A DNA stretch of 64,000 nt from Synechocystis sp. LKSZ1. Its GTDB lineage: Bacteria > Cyanobacteriota > Cyanobacteriia > Cyanobacteriales > Microcystaceae. Made by a program: the position numbers and the translations under genes. Positions 54,462-63,321 of the stretch are shown piece by piece (positions within the stretch are counted from its first letter, which is position 1; every line of letters begins with the position of its first letter). The notes beneath the pieces are model-generated. The model searched no databases. It saw only the letters and a list, made by a program, of their open reading frames with translations, and was not told the origin of the DNA. The stretch spans positions 744,001 to 808,000 of the forward strand of contig NZ_AP031572.1 of NCBI RefSeq assembly GCF_040436315.1, read 5' to 3'.

Positions 54462-56148
54462 TTATCTGAAAGCGACCAGGTGTTTAAGCAAAAACAAAAC
54501 TAGCGCTTGTGAGGGTATTTGTCTGGATTCCAGTTAGGGTTGCGAAGGTCACACCATTAAGGGAAATATTGTTCCCCGAGAAGGTAAGGTCGTCGAAGCC
54601 AACTAAATCCCCCTGGGCTGCAATCCCAATCACATCCGTACCAGGCGTGAAATCAGTAATCGTGTTGGCAGAGGTCAATAGAGTGGGACTATCCGTCAGC
54701 ATCCAGAATTGGTCGGCCCCTGCTCCACCAGCGAGGACGTTCCCGCCTCCTGTTTGCACCCAGAACTGATCATTGCCGTCGCCACCGATGGCCCGACCGT
54801 TGCTTCCCAGGAAAAATTGATCATCGCCCGCACCCCCCGATAGACGATAACCAGAAGCATCCGTCGCATCTAGAATGTCATTCCCCGAATCACCAAACAG
54901 ACGATCGCCATTGCTGGCATAGGCCACATCCTTACCACTACCGAGACTAATACGATTGTCGCGACGAGAAGCACCCCCACTAGGGACATCTACCTCATCG
55001 TCACCTGCCCCAGTAAAGACGGTGTCTTTGACACCGACAAAATCGAGCTTAGCAATCAAATCATCCGCACCTGGGGTGCCCACGACAAGCTCCCCGTCAG
55101 AAGTGGTGTTGAAACGAATCCCCCCTGGATTGTTTAATCCACCTACGCCACTCGCAATAAAGACTCCTCCGTTTATGGGTTCTCCTTGAGAATCATAGTG
55201 AACAATTTGACTGCCAGCAAAATCACTGACATACAAATTGCCTTGAGTATCGAATATCATGCGAGAAGCAGAATTCAATCCACCATTGTTAGAAGGCTCA
55301 ACAAAGAAATCCAACGGTGCTCCAGTTTGTCCATTGTATTGGCTGATTCCAATCGGACTACCATCTACACTTACAAACGTGGCATTCAAGAATAAACTAG
55401 CGTCGGGAGTAAAGACTGAACCAGAAGGGATTGCTGGTGCAAACTCAGGTGAGATAAATTGCTCAAGCGAATCTGTATCAAGATCATAGCGAATAATGCT
55501 ATTGTCATTGAGTACACTACTGATGTATAGATTGCCATCGGGTCCAAAATTCAATCCGGCGGCAATTAGATCTTTTCCGGTAAAAGGGTTTATCGTCGCA
55601 ATTGTCTTGATATAGGCTCCGGTAGTGCCATTGAATATCTGAACTCCACCACCCCCTAATCCACTGATATAAAGATTGCCATCAGGGCCAAAAAGCAAGT
55701 CCTCGGGAAAATTTAGACCGTGGGCTGTTAACGATGTCCCGGAGATAAATTCCCCTAAAAAGTCTCCGGTTGCGGCATCAAATTTGAGAATACGTCCATA
55801 AAGACTATCGGCAGGGTTACTAACCCCTTGAGTGACTTGGTATCCTTGGTCGTTAGCATAAAGAATACCATCTTTAAAGGTGATGCCTGAGGAAAGGAAT
55901 ATCCCATCTTGATTTGCGTTTCCTTTTGGCACAAAATCATCGATAAACTCTCCGGTCAAGCCATCATACTCAAGGATGCTAGAGTAATAAACTCCTGGCT
56001 CAAAGTTGGGAGCCACAGAAGCAATATCACCATTAGCATCCAACGTAATGTTGACCACAGGGCCAGTGGCAAAAGTATTGTTAACACTACTGACGTACAG
56101 AGAGAAGTCAGTGAGAATAGAGCCAATATCAACAGTTACGATCTCAGA
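54432..56148. repeat. Left copy of 1.7-kb near-identical direct repeat
   Basis: The segment 54432-56148 is repeated in the same orientation at 58664-60380 (offset 4232 bp). It covers the terminator hairpin and the C-terminal ~550 codons of gene A. Outside the borders the sequences diverge at once. The encoded proteins differ at one internal residue (Ile versus Glu in KTIATINPF / KTIATENPF) plus the junction, while silent changes cluster near 55430-55720. Confidence 0.95.
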
Positions 56149-58455
56149 AGCCAGGTTGGTATCATTGTGTTCACCCAAAACGACCCCACTGGGAATCTTC
56201 AAGGAAACATCATTGTTGCCGTTGGGAGTTACCTTGACCCGGTAGGTATTACCGTCAATAGCAAACAAATCGCTAACGGTGCCATTCGTGACCACGATGT
56301 CATCCAAGGTAAAACCTGTCACATTTTCTGCAAATTCAATAGCGACGCTAAAGAATGAGTCGGGACTACTCACTTCCGGTGCTCCCTTTATTTCGACAGA
56401 AAAACCTTGATCAATAAAGACCAAACTACCAGGAAAAACTAATCCTCCTCCTTCTGAGACTGAATCACTAATAAAAGTCCCCACTAAACTTCCAGGACTG
56501 CTTCCTTCTGGCCCCTGGTATTCAAGGATTTTATTGTTAATAAAATCAGACACAAACAGGGAATCTACCCCATTCTTGTCGGGGTCTAAAATGTTAACGC
56601 GAGAACTAATCCCTAATTCTCCGCCCGCGTTGCTAACGTAGGTATTGGTAATTAAATTACCAGCGGTATCATATTGAGCGACGGTACTGGGGGGTAAACC
56701 CGGAAATGGGATATTCTGGCCGGAAAAGGTTCCGTTATAGAGATTGCCAGCCTCATCAAAAGCAATTCCCGAAGGAATGGGTTGGGCTGAACTTTGGGAA
56801 ATAAACTCCTTGACCTGATTTGTGGCAGGATCATATTCCAGGATAGAGTTATCGCTGAAAACCGCTCCAATGTAGAGTTTCCCGTTAGGAGAAAAGTGTA
56901 GAACCGCCGCCGATAAAGGCACCGTACCATCGGGATTGCTCACCGCTACAGGGTTACTCGGTGTCAAGGCCTTCTGAATATGAAATAATTCTTCTCCTGT
57001 TGCCAAATCATAACGTTTCACTCCGTCGCCCGTTAAGCTAGTAATGTAAATGCTATATTTTCCATTGCCATCATAACCAATAGCAATTTCTTCGGGAACA
57101 TCCACGCTTTGCCCTGGCTCCAGGAAGTAGCCCTTAAAATTGCCATTTAAATCAAACTTTTTGATGCTGTTATTACCAATGTCACCGATGTAGAGTAAGT
57201 TATCTGGGCCTAGCGCCATTCCCCCACCAACACTTAGATTGGACTCTCCTACTCCAGCAGAAATTAAAACCTTATCAAAAGTACCATCAGCTTTATATTC
57301 CAATACCCGACTGACTCCCAATTGATGAATCCGCTTAAATCCTAGCTCATCGTAACCATTGGTTCCTGCTTGAGTGGGTTGGTAATCGACAATAGGTGTA
57401 CCTATACTCATAACCAAAAAAGTAGGACTTTCTTTGACAGGATTAGGAGGATTGGCAACCAACAAGCCATCATTTCTAAAAAAGCCAAAATCAGGACTTG
57501 GAGGAATCAGTAGTTCCTCAATTTCACCTGTTGATATATTAATTTCAACAACGTTAGCAGTATTGTAGCCCGTTACTAAAAAAGAAGTCTGGTCAGGTGT
57601 AATTTCGATTCCTGTAGGGCCATCAAATATTGAAGACTGGTTAGTATAATCTCCAAAAACCCCTAAATACTGACCGCCGGATCCATAGCGTAATATTTTG
57701 TTATTATCAAGGCTGGTGACATACCAGCTTCCATCCGGGCCCTCAATTAAATCTCCTGGTCCATCTAGACCGGTATTTAATGTTGCAAAGGGAGTAATAG
57801 TTTCTGACTGTAATTGGTAACGATAAACAGTGTCATGGAGCCTAGTAGCAATATACAGATTGCCATCAGAACCAAAGGCTAGTCCAATTGGCAGAGCTGC
57901 TTTTGTCGCCGTTCCTTGATAAGGCAGACCTTCTTGATTTCGCTTGGCAATAAAATCGGGAATAGTTCCTTCAAAATTAACATTACTAGCACCATCATAA
58001 GGAATTAAAATGGTTTTGATCAATGCTCCTGTTAAACCATCAAAAACCAAAATACTATCTTGGATGTCAAAATTAATAATAGGTTGTCCTAGTTGACTAA
58101 TGCCTATCTTTGATTCGAAATTGCTGACATACAAATTCCCGTCTGGCCCCAAAACCATGCCAGTAGCTGTCCCCAGATCTACCCCAAAATCATTACTAGC
58201 TGCATCATAGAAAACTTTTTGAGAAACAAGTTCTCCTAAATATTCACCCGTAACAGGATTGAATTTTAAGATATTAGCTCCTACGACTGTGGCAACATAG
58301 AGATTGCCATCGTTACCAATTACTAAACCATCGGGGCCAGGAATGCCACCCTCTGGCCCGTTGACAGTACTCAACAACTTGCCATCAGACGAAACAATTT
58401 TAATTGAACTATCCGAAGGGCTACTAAGGTAGATATTGTAGGGTTCACTAGTCAT
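54484..58455 (-). CDS. Large secreted-type protein A: two beta-propellers, Ig-like domain, RTX-like C-terminus
   Basis: The 1323-residue protein begins without a signal peptide (MTSEPYNIYLSSPSDSS). Residues about 15-660 contain repeated GPDGNLYVA-type strands of an NHL/SMP-30-like propeller. An Ig-like domain follows at about 690-760 (FSVAIEFAENVTGFTLDDIVV). A second propeller set runs about 775-1130, and the end is Gly/Asp-rich (GAGDDEVDVPSGG, GGAGDDQFFLGSNGRAIG, GGAGADQFWML) followed by ITDFTPGTDVIGIAAQGDL, the layout of type I secreted RTX-like cyanobacterial proteins. The C-terminal half is nearly identical to gene B. Calcium binding and adhesion are inferred. The ATG at 58455 is used. 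Confidence 0.88.
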   Translation of the reverse strand: MTSEPYNIYLSSPSDSSIKIVSSDGKLLSTVNGPEGGIPGPDGLVIGNDGNLYVATVVGANILKFNPVTGEYLGELVSQKVFYDAASNDFGVDLGTATGMVLGPDGNLYVSNFESKIGISQLGQPIINFDIQDSILVFDGLTGALIKTILIPYDGASNVNFEGTIPDFIAKRNQEGLPYQGTATKAALPIGLAFGSDGNLYIATRLHDTVYRYQLQSETITPFATLNTGLDGPGDLIEGPDGSWYVTSLDNNKILRYGSGGQYLGVFGDYTNQSSIFDGPTGIEITPDQTSFLVTGYNTANVVEINISTGEIEELLIPPSPDFGFFRNDGLLVANPPNPVKESPTFLVMSIGTPIVDYQPTQAGTNGYDELGFKRIHQLGVSRVLEYKADGTFDKVLISAGVGESNLSVGGGMALGPDNLLYIGDIGNNSIKKFDLNGNFKGYFLEPGQSVDVPEEIAIGYDGNGKYSIYITSLTGDGVKRYDLATGEELFHIQKALTPSNPVAVSNPDGTVPLSAAVLHFSPNGKLYIGAVFSDNSILEYDPATNQVKEFISQSSAQPIPSGIAFDEAGNLYNGTFSGQNIPFPGLPPSTVAQYDTAGNLITNTYVSNAGGELGISSRVNILDPDKNGVDSLFVSDFINNKILEYQGPEGSSPGSLVGTFISDSVSEGGGLVFPGSLVFIDQGFSVEIKGAPEVSSPDSFFSVAIEFAENVTGFTLDDIVVTNGTVSDLFAIDGNTYRVKVTPNGNNDVSLKIPSGVVLGEHNDTNLASEIVTVDIGSILTDFSLYVSSVNNTFATGPVVNITLDANGDIASVAPNFEPGVYYSSILEYDGLTGEFIDDFVPKGNANQDGIFLSSGITFKDGILYANDQGYQVTQGVSNPADSLYGRILKFDAATGDFLGEFISGTSLTAHGLNFPEDLLFGPDGNLYISGLGGGGVQIFNGTTGAYIKTIATINPFTGKDLIAAGLNFGPDGNLYISSVLNDNSIIRYDLDTDSLEQFISPEFAPAIPSGSVFTPDASLFLNATFVSVDGSPIGISQYNGQTGAPLDFFVEPSNNGGLNSASRMIFDTQGNLYVSDFAGSQIVHYDSQGEPINGGVFIASGVGGLNNPGGIRFNTTSDGELVVGTPGADDLIAKLDFVGVKDTVFTGAGDDEVDVPSGGASRRDNRISLGSGKDVAYASNGDRLFGDSGNDILDATDASGYRLSGGAGDDQFFLGSNGRAIGGDGNDQFWVQTGGGNVLAGGAGADQFWMLTDSPTLLTSANTITDFTPGTDVIGIAAQGDLVGFDDLTFSGNNISLNGVTFATLTGIQTNTLTSASFVFA

Positions 58456-58663
58456 GGTAAATTAATCCTGTTCGATGTGAATTAAGATAGTATAGCTAAT
58501 ACAAAATAAACTAAAGACTAGGCCTGGAGGAGGCGGGGAGCGAATTCCTCCCCAAAAAACTTCCGAGGATGCCTGAAAAGGGTCTGATGGAACGAGAGAA
58601 TAGGGTTTTCATGCACTGTTCCTCTGCGCAGAATAAATACCTTAAAAATATATTTTGATCGAT
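58456..58663. other. Spacer between the two large RTX-like genes
   Basis: Unique sequence between the start of gene A and the repeat border. It holds TATACT-like -10 material upstream of gene A on the minus strand (near 58484-58489) and a GGGGAG / CTCCCC dyad at 58535-58553 with a 7-nt loop, which could be a regulatory site. No gene is seen. Confidence 0.4.
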
Positions 58664-58693
58664 GGCTAGGGGGAAATCGGGTTAACCCTAGCC
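58664..58693 (-). terminator. Terminator-like hairpin after RTX-like gene B
   Basis: The same GGCTAGGG / CCCTAGCC stem as after gene A, here followed on the minus strand by ATCGATCAAAATATATTTTT, which is a better intrinsic-terminator context. It starts 23 nt after the stop. Confidence 0.6.
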
Positions 58694-60380
58694 TTATCTG
58701 AAAGCGACCAGGTGTTTAAGCAAAAACAAAACTAGCGCTTGTGAGGGTATTTGTCTGGATTCCAGTTAGGGTTGCGAAGGTCACACCATTAAGGGAAATA
58801 TTGTTCCCCGAGAAGGTAAGGTCGTCGAAGCCAACTAAATCCCCCTGGGCTGCAATCCCAATCACATCCGTACCAGGCGTGAAATCAGTAATCGTGTTGG
58901 CAGAGGTCAATAGAGTGGGACTATCCGTCAGCATCCAGAATTGGTCGGCCCCTGCTCCACCAGCGAGGACGTTCCCGCCTCCTGTTTGCACCCAGAACTG
59001 ATCATTGCCGTCGCCACCGATGGCCCGACCGTTGCTTCCCAGGAAAAATTGATCATCGCCCGCACCCCCCGATAGACGATAACCAGAAGCATCCGTCGCA
59101 TCTAGAATGTCATTCCCCGAATCACCAAACAGACGATCGCCATTGCTGGCATAGGCCACATCCTTACCACTACCGAGACTAATACGATTGTCGCGACGAG
59201 AAGCACCCCCACTAGGGACATCTACCTCATCGTCACCTGCCCCAGTAAAGACGGTGTCTTTGACACCGACAAAATCGAGCTTAGCAATCAAATCATCCGC
59301 ACCTGGGGTGCCCACGACAAGCTCCCCGTCAGAAGTGGTGTTGAAACGAATCCCCCCTGGATTGTTTAATCCACCTACGCCACTCGCAATAAAGACTCCT
59401 CCGTTTATGGGTTCTCCTTGAGAATCATAGTGAACAATTTGACTGCCAGCAAAATCACTGACATACAAATTGCCTTGAGTATCGAATATCATGCGAGAAG
59501 CAGAATTCAATCCACCATTGTTAGAAGGCTCAACAAAGAAATCCAACGGTGCTCCAGTTTGTCCATTGTATTGGCTGATTCCAATCGGACTACCATCTAC
59601 ACTTACAAACGTGGCATTCAAGAATAAACTAGCGTCGGGAGTAAAGACTGAACCAGAAGGAATTGCTGGTGCAAACTCAGGTGAGATAAATTGCTCAAGC
59701 GAATCTGTATCAAGATCATAGCGAATAATGCTATTGTCATTGAGTACACTACTGATGTATAGATTGCCATCGGGTCCAAAATTCAATCCGGCAGCAATTA
59801 GATCTTTTCCGGTAAAAGGGTTTTCCGTCGCGATTGTCTTGATATAGGCTCCAGTAGTGCCATTGAAGATTTGGACTCCACCGCCCCCTAATCCACTGAT
59901 ATAAAGATTGCCATCGGGGCCAAAAAGCAAGTCCTCGGGAAAATTCAGACCGTGGGCTGTTAACGATGTCCCGGAGATAAATTCCCCTAAAAAGTCTCCG
60001 GTTGCGGCATCAAATTTGAGAATACGTCCATAAAGACTATCGGCAGGGTTACTAACCCCTTGAGTGACTTGGTATCCTTGGTCGTTAGCATAAAGAATAC
60101 CATCTTTAAAGGTGATGCCTGAGGAAAGGAATATCCCATCTTGATTTGCGTTTCCTTTTGGCACAAAATCATCGATAAACTCTCCGGTCAAGCCATCATA
60201 CTCAAGGATGCTAGAGTAATAAACTCCTGGCTCAAAGTTGGGAGCCACAGAAGCAATATCACCATTAGCATCCAACGTAATGTTGACCACAGGGCCAGTG
60301 GCAAAAGTATTGTTAACACTACTGACGTACAGAGAGAAGTCAGTGAGAATAGAACCAATATCAACAGTCACGCTCTCAGA
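58664..60380. repeat. Right copy of 1.7-kb near-identical direct repeat
   Basis: The copy that contains almost the whole of gene B. The homology ends inside its 5' end, where the sequence changes from CTCAGA to the start-codon context of B. So B is a truncated paralogue formed by duplication of the 3' half of A (or A gained the 5' half). Confidence 0.95.
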
Positions 60381-60386
60381 TGTCAT
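58716..60386 (-). CDS. Secreted-type protein B: beta-propeller plus RTX-like C-terminus
   Basis: The 556-residue protein is a short paralogue of A, identical over nearly its whole length to A's C-terminal 550 residues. It starts MTSESVTVDIGSILTDFSLY: the junction lies at the end of A's Ig-like domain, so B has propeller repeats (GPDGNLYISGLGGGGVQIF) and the Gly/Asp-rich end but neither the first propeller nor the Ig domain. There is no signal peptide; export by a type I system is inferred. The ATG at 60386 has a good AGGAG about 6 nt upstream, which argues for real expression rather than a dead fragment. Confidence 0.85.
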   Translation of the reverse strand: MTSESVTVDIGSILTDFSLYVSSVNNTFATGPVVNITLDANGDIASVAPNFEPGVYYSSILEYDGLTGEFIDDFVPKGNANQDGIFLSSGITFKDGILYANDQGYQVTQGVSNPADSLYGRILKFDAATGDFLGEFISGTSLTAHGLNFPEDLLFGPDGNLYISGLGGGGVQIFNGTTGAYIKTIATENPFTGKDLIAAGLNFGPDGNLYISSVLNDNSIIRYDLDTDSLEQFISPEFAPAIPSGSVFTPDASLFLNATFVSVDGSPIGISQYNGQTGAPLDFFVEPSNNGGLNSASRMIFDTQGNLYVSDFAGSQIVHYDSQGEPINGGVFIASGVGGLNNPGGIRFNTTSDGELVVGTPGADDLIAKLDFVGVKDTVFTGAGDDEVDVPSGGASRRDNRISLGSGKDVAYASNGDRLFGDSGNDILDATDASGYRLSGGAGDDQFFLGSNGRAIGGDGNDQFWVQTGGGNVLAGGAGADQFWMLTDSPTLLTSANTITDFTPGTDVIGIAAQGDLVGFDDLTFSGNNISLNGVTFATLTGIQTNTLTSASFVFA

Positions 60387-60487
60387 TTTTACTCCTAAAC
60401 CTTAAATAAGCCTAGCTAGTGCAAAAAGTTAATCCTAACTTAAAGTTATTATTACTGCAATAGCTTGTTTACATTTGTTGATTTTTT

Positions 60488-61117
60488 TCAGTAAGTCAAT
60501 AATGGTGTTTGTTGCAAATATTGGGGGTGTTCTGCTTGATTAAGGATAAAATGAGCCACATCCGCTCTTGATATATTGCCGACCTTAATTCCTGTTAAAT
60601 CAGTTAAAACTCGATATTTTCCTGTAACAAGACCATTGGTTAAAAATCCTGGTCGGACGATAATCCAATTAACATCACTTTTTTTAATTATCTCCTCGGA
60701 ACGGTCTTTATCTTCATAGATGGTTTTGAGTAGCAACGGTTGAAGTAACTTATCGTACAAAAAACCACCATGACCTTTACTATCTCCTGCCCCAATACCA
60801 GTTACAGAGATAAAGAGATTGATTCCTGTTTTTTTCATAGCAGTTAAAATATTTTTTGTTCCTTCAGAAAAAATAGTGACGGGTTTTCTCGTGGGACCAA
60901 TTCCAATACAAGAACAAACGACATCTTGTCCTTCCATTGCAGTATTTAAAGAGTTTTGATCTCGAATATCTCCCTTGACTATTTTTAGTCGCTCATTGGT
61001 TAATGATATTTGCTCTGGATTTCTGGCCAAAGCCGTTACTATGTGGCCTTGTTGAATAGCTGCCTCGAGCAATTTTAAGCCAATTCCCCTTGAAGCACCG
61101 ATAATAAGAATTTTCAT
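60488..61117 (-). CDS. NAD(P)-binding reductase/epimerase-like protein (NmrA/BVRB type)
   Basis: The 209-residue Rossmann protein begins MKILIIGASRGIGLKLLEAAIQQGHIVTALARNPEQ with GxxGxxG binding, followed by IVKGDIRDQNSL, DVVCSCIG, and a YDKLLQPLLLKTIYEDKDRSEEIIKKSDVNWIIVRPGFLTNG stretch, as in NAD(P)H-binding SDRs of the BVRB/NmrA type (flavin reductase or sensor). The extended active site Tyr-x3-Lys is not clear. It is divergent from the NTF2/hemerythrin operon and is AT-richer than the core genes. The ATG at 61117 is clear. Confidence 0.85.
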   Translation of the reverse strand: MKILIIGASRGIGLKLLEAAIQQGHIVTALARNPEQISLTNERLKIVKGDIRDQNSLNTAMEGQDVVCSCIGIGPTRKPVTIFSEGTKNILTAMKKTGINLFISVTGIGAGDSKGHGGFLYDKLLQPLLLKTIYEDKDRSEEIIKKSDVNWIIVRPGFLTNGLVTGKYRVLTDLTGIKVGNISRADVAHFILNQAEHPQYLQQTPLLTY

Positions 61118-61429
61118 TTTTCCCTCTAGTGTTAATTACAAAGCTTAGCAATATTTTTGAGGTTGGCTAATAAATATTTTAGCTACTGTACCCTTTCTCC
61201 GACTCCGAGATGATAGTGGGACAGTTGACGAAGAAAATGAAAGCAGGGACAGCCTAGGAAAATCCAGGAAATTTTTCAAGAAGGAAACTTCAGAAAGTCT
61301 ATTAATATAATCTAGACGGACTATCTACTCTAAGCATCGCAACATCTACCAAATTCACTAAAAAGCACATTCTACCTGTGCTCCTTTATGGACGACGACA
61401 AAGTTCAACTTTCTTTACATGTCGTCAAC

Positions 61430-61455
61430 CAATTGATTAATTCGTTAATCGATTG
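61430..61455 (+). other. Stem-loop with TTCG tetraloop in divergent regulatory region
   Basis: CAATTGATTAA (61430-61440), TTCG loop, TTAATCGATTG (61445-61455): an 11-bp stem with one G-T mismatch around a UUCG tetraloop, followed by TCTTT. It could be an RNA hairpin or a dyad operator. Confidence 0.6.
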
Positions 61456-61620
61456 TCTTTGGGCTAATTATCTTTTCTTAATTGTTTTGATGAGAATAAT
61501 GATTTATCATCTATTGCCCCCTAATTGTTTTTTTGTTAGACAAGCCTAAGTGAGTTGTCAGACGGTCATGTCATCGGTTGTCTTACAGGCCAGAGGTGTG
61601 CAATATTTTGATAAATCTCT

Positions 61621-61626
61621 TATAAT
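61621..61626 (+). promoter_or_regulatory. Candidate -10 element of NTF2/hemerythrin operon
   Basis: TATAAT lies 34 nt upstream of the start codon at 61661. The -35 position (about 61598-61603, GTGCAA) is poor, so an activator may be needed. Confidence 0.45.
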
Positions 61627-61660
61627 TTCGGACAAGTTTTAAGATAGTAGGAGCCCGTCA

Positions 61661-62092
61661 ATGAGTTCAGAAAATGCACCGATAGAAACCCTGACCAATA
61701 TCCAAGTGGTTCAGCAACTGTATGCCGCCCTGGGTAAAGGAGATATTCCTACGGTCTTGAGCCTGTTAGCCGAGGACGTGGTATGGGAAATGCCTCATCC
61801 CCGTGAGTTGGTTCCTTTTGGGGGCATCTGGAAAGGCGTAGAAGAAGTCAAGCAATTTTTTATTACCACCCACAATTCCGCCCAGTTTAAGCAAACGCAA
61901 CTCCAAGACTATATTGCTCAAGCGGATAAGGTCGTCGTTGTTGGTCATAATAAGGTTGTGGCTAAGCCCACGGGCAAAGAGTACGAAAATGATTTCGTCG
62001 CGGTGTGGACCGTCCAAGATGGAAAAATTAAGGAAATGCGTGACTTTATGGATACAGTCCAGGCAGTGGCGGCTTTTCAACCAAATGCCTAG
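61661..62092 (+). CDS. NTF2/SnoaL-like protein (first of the operon)
   Basis: The 143-residue cone-shaped alpha-beta protein reads QVVQQLYAALGKGDIPTVLSLLAEDVVWEMPHP, then GIWKGVEEVKQFF and NDFVAVWTVQDGKIKEMRDFMDTV: the SnoaL/ketosteroid-isomerase-like fold of a small-molecule-binding or isomerase protein. There is an Asp in FMDTVQ and a His in MPHP. The start ATG at 61661 has AGGAG 7 nt upstream. It is the first gene of a compact plus-strand group of four. Confidence 0.88.
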   Translation: MSSENAPIETLTNIQVVQQLYAALGKGDIPTVLSLLAEDVVWEMPHPRELVPFGGIWKGVEEVKQFFITTHNSAQFKQTQLQDYIAQADKVVVVGHNKVVAKPTGKEYENDFVAVWTVQDGKIKEMRDFMDTVQAVAAFQPNA

Positions 62093-62137
62093 CGCCTTGT
62101 CCATTGACTTTTCTATTTCTTCAAAAAGTTAAGAGTT

Positions 62138-62803
62138 ATGTCTGAACTGCCTTCTTTGACCGTTGCGGGTGATCTATCTCGGATTCATCAGGTAATTACA
62201 AGGGCTTTGCAAGTGGCAATCCAACAATGTCAGTTCTTCGAGACCAAGACATTAACTACGGATGGCGGTGGCCTGCAATGCTACATCACTGCGTTGTTGC
62301 AGTTGCTAGATTCTCACCACCAGATAGAGGATGATCTGATCTTTCCCTACTTTCAGCAAAAAATACCCACTTTACCTGTAGCAGAAATGGAGAGACAGCA
62401 TCAAGCCCTTGTTCCCCTTTTGGAAAGGTTAGCGGGTCTTCTTCCTACGTTTGACCAGTCCCCTACTGCAACGATACCTTGGACTACTATTGCTGAAACC
62501 TTAATAGAGATTGAAGCACTATGGGAACCTCACTATCAATTAGAAGAAGCCCATTTGAATGAGGGCAATATCAGTCAAGTGATTGACTCCGCTGAACAGG
62601 AAAGACTTTGTCATCTATATGCGGAAGCCAGTAAGCATCACATTACTGCAGATTATCTAGTGTTGCCTTTTATACTCTACAATTTGCCTCTTCCGGAGCG
62701 ACAAGTCATGGCCCAGGCTTTTCCTCCCCAGGTTACAGAGAAGCTTATTCCGGGAGAATGGTACTCGCAATGGCAAGTCATGTCTCCTTATCTATTAACT
62801 TAA
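62138..62803 (+). CDS. Hemerythrin-like (HHE) domain protein
   Basis: The 221-residue all-helical protein has two candidate histidine clusters: RIHQVITRALQVAI and LLDSHHQIEDDLIFPYF, then RQHQALVPLL and ALWEPHYQLEEAHLNE. These give the His-xxxE/D ligands of a hemerythrin cation-binding fold, binding a diiron centre that may carry O2, NO or sense it. Two further His (SKHHITADY) follow. It lies between two NTF2-like genes, 45 bp and 18 bp away. The ATG at 62138 is used. A signal peptide is absent, so it should be cytoplasmic. Confidence 0.85.
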   Translation: MSELPSLTVAGDLSRIHQVITRALQVAIQQCQFFETKTLTTDGGGLQCYITALLQLLDSHHQIEDDLIFPYFQQKIPTLPVAEMERQHQALVPLLERLAGLLPTFDQSPTATIPWTTIAETLIEIEALWEPHYQLEEAHLNEGNISQVIDSAEQERLCHLYAEASKHHITADYLVLPFILYNLPLPERQVMAQAFPPQVTEKLIPGEWYSQWQVMSPYLLT

Positions 62804-62821
62804 CCCATTAAGAGGTTTTCT

Positions 62822-63301
62822 ATGCTCCTCATTTCAGAGGATTTCAATACCCATGAAGCAAGTCTCCGCCGTCTGGTTTCCCAGTTTGCTGATGCCGTCA
62901 ATCGTCGCGATGCCGACTTATTCAAAACCCTCTGGCTAGAGGAGGGGGTTTGGGAAATTAAGCCCCCCATTGCTGTGATGGTGACTGGCCAGAACAATAT
63001 TGTCGACATCTTTAGTAATCTATTGGCTCGATGGGATTTTTTTGTACAAATGATTCACAGTGGAGTAGTTAGCATCGCGGGAGAACAGGCTCAGGCCCGC
63101 TGGTGCATGGAAGAAATTGGCAGAAGTCATGATGGCCAGGGCTTTCACAACTATGGCTACTACGAAGATCAATTCGTACTTCGAGAGGGACGTTGGTATT
63201 TTGCCCGTCGTACCTATCATTTTTACTATCTAGAAGAACCCCAGCTGACGGGAACTACCTTTTCCCTAGCGGCCTCTAAGGCCCTAACCGAACTTACTTA
63301 A
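62822..63301 (+). CDS. NTF2/SnoaL-like protein (second)
   Basis: The 159-residue protein has a SnoaL-like layout different from the first NTF2 protein: LRRLVSQFADAVNRRDADLFKTLWLEEGVWEIKPP, QNNIVDIFSNLLARWDFFVQMIHSG, EEIGRSHDGQGFHNYGYYEDQFVLREGRWYFARRTYHFYY. It resembles the dehydratase/isomerase branch with several His in the pocket (HSG, HDGQ, FHNY). The substrate is unknown. The ATG at 62822 is preceded by AAGAGG, 18 bp after the hemerythrin stop. Confidence 0.87.
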   Translation: MLLISEDFNTHEASLRRLVSQFADAVNRRDADLFKTLWLEEGVWEIKPPIAVMVTGQNNIVDIFSNLLARWDFFVQMIHSGVVSIAGEQAQARWCMEEIGRSHDGQGFHNYGYYEDQFVLREGRWYFARRTYHFYYLEEPQLTGTTFSLAASKALTELT

Positions 63302-63321
63302 GCAACGTGATGGGGGAAAGT

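Larger units (their letters stand above)
61118..61660. other. Divergent regulatory region between reductase gene and NTF2/hemerythrin operon
   Basis: About 540 bp without genes. Clear elements are a perfect 13-bp palindrome AAAGTTCAACTTT at 61400-61412, flanked by GACGACA (61394-61400) and TGTCGTC (61420-61426), and a hairpin 61430-61455. A TATAAT hexamer is at 61621-61626, with a good AGGAG before the downstream ATG. The elements suggest binding of one or more regulators. Confidence 0.55.

Noticed and set aside
54484-60386. Treating the duplicated segment as an insertion sequence
   Set aside because: No transposase, no terminal inverted repeats and no target-site duplication at the borders; it is a coding duplication.
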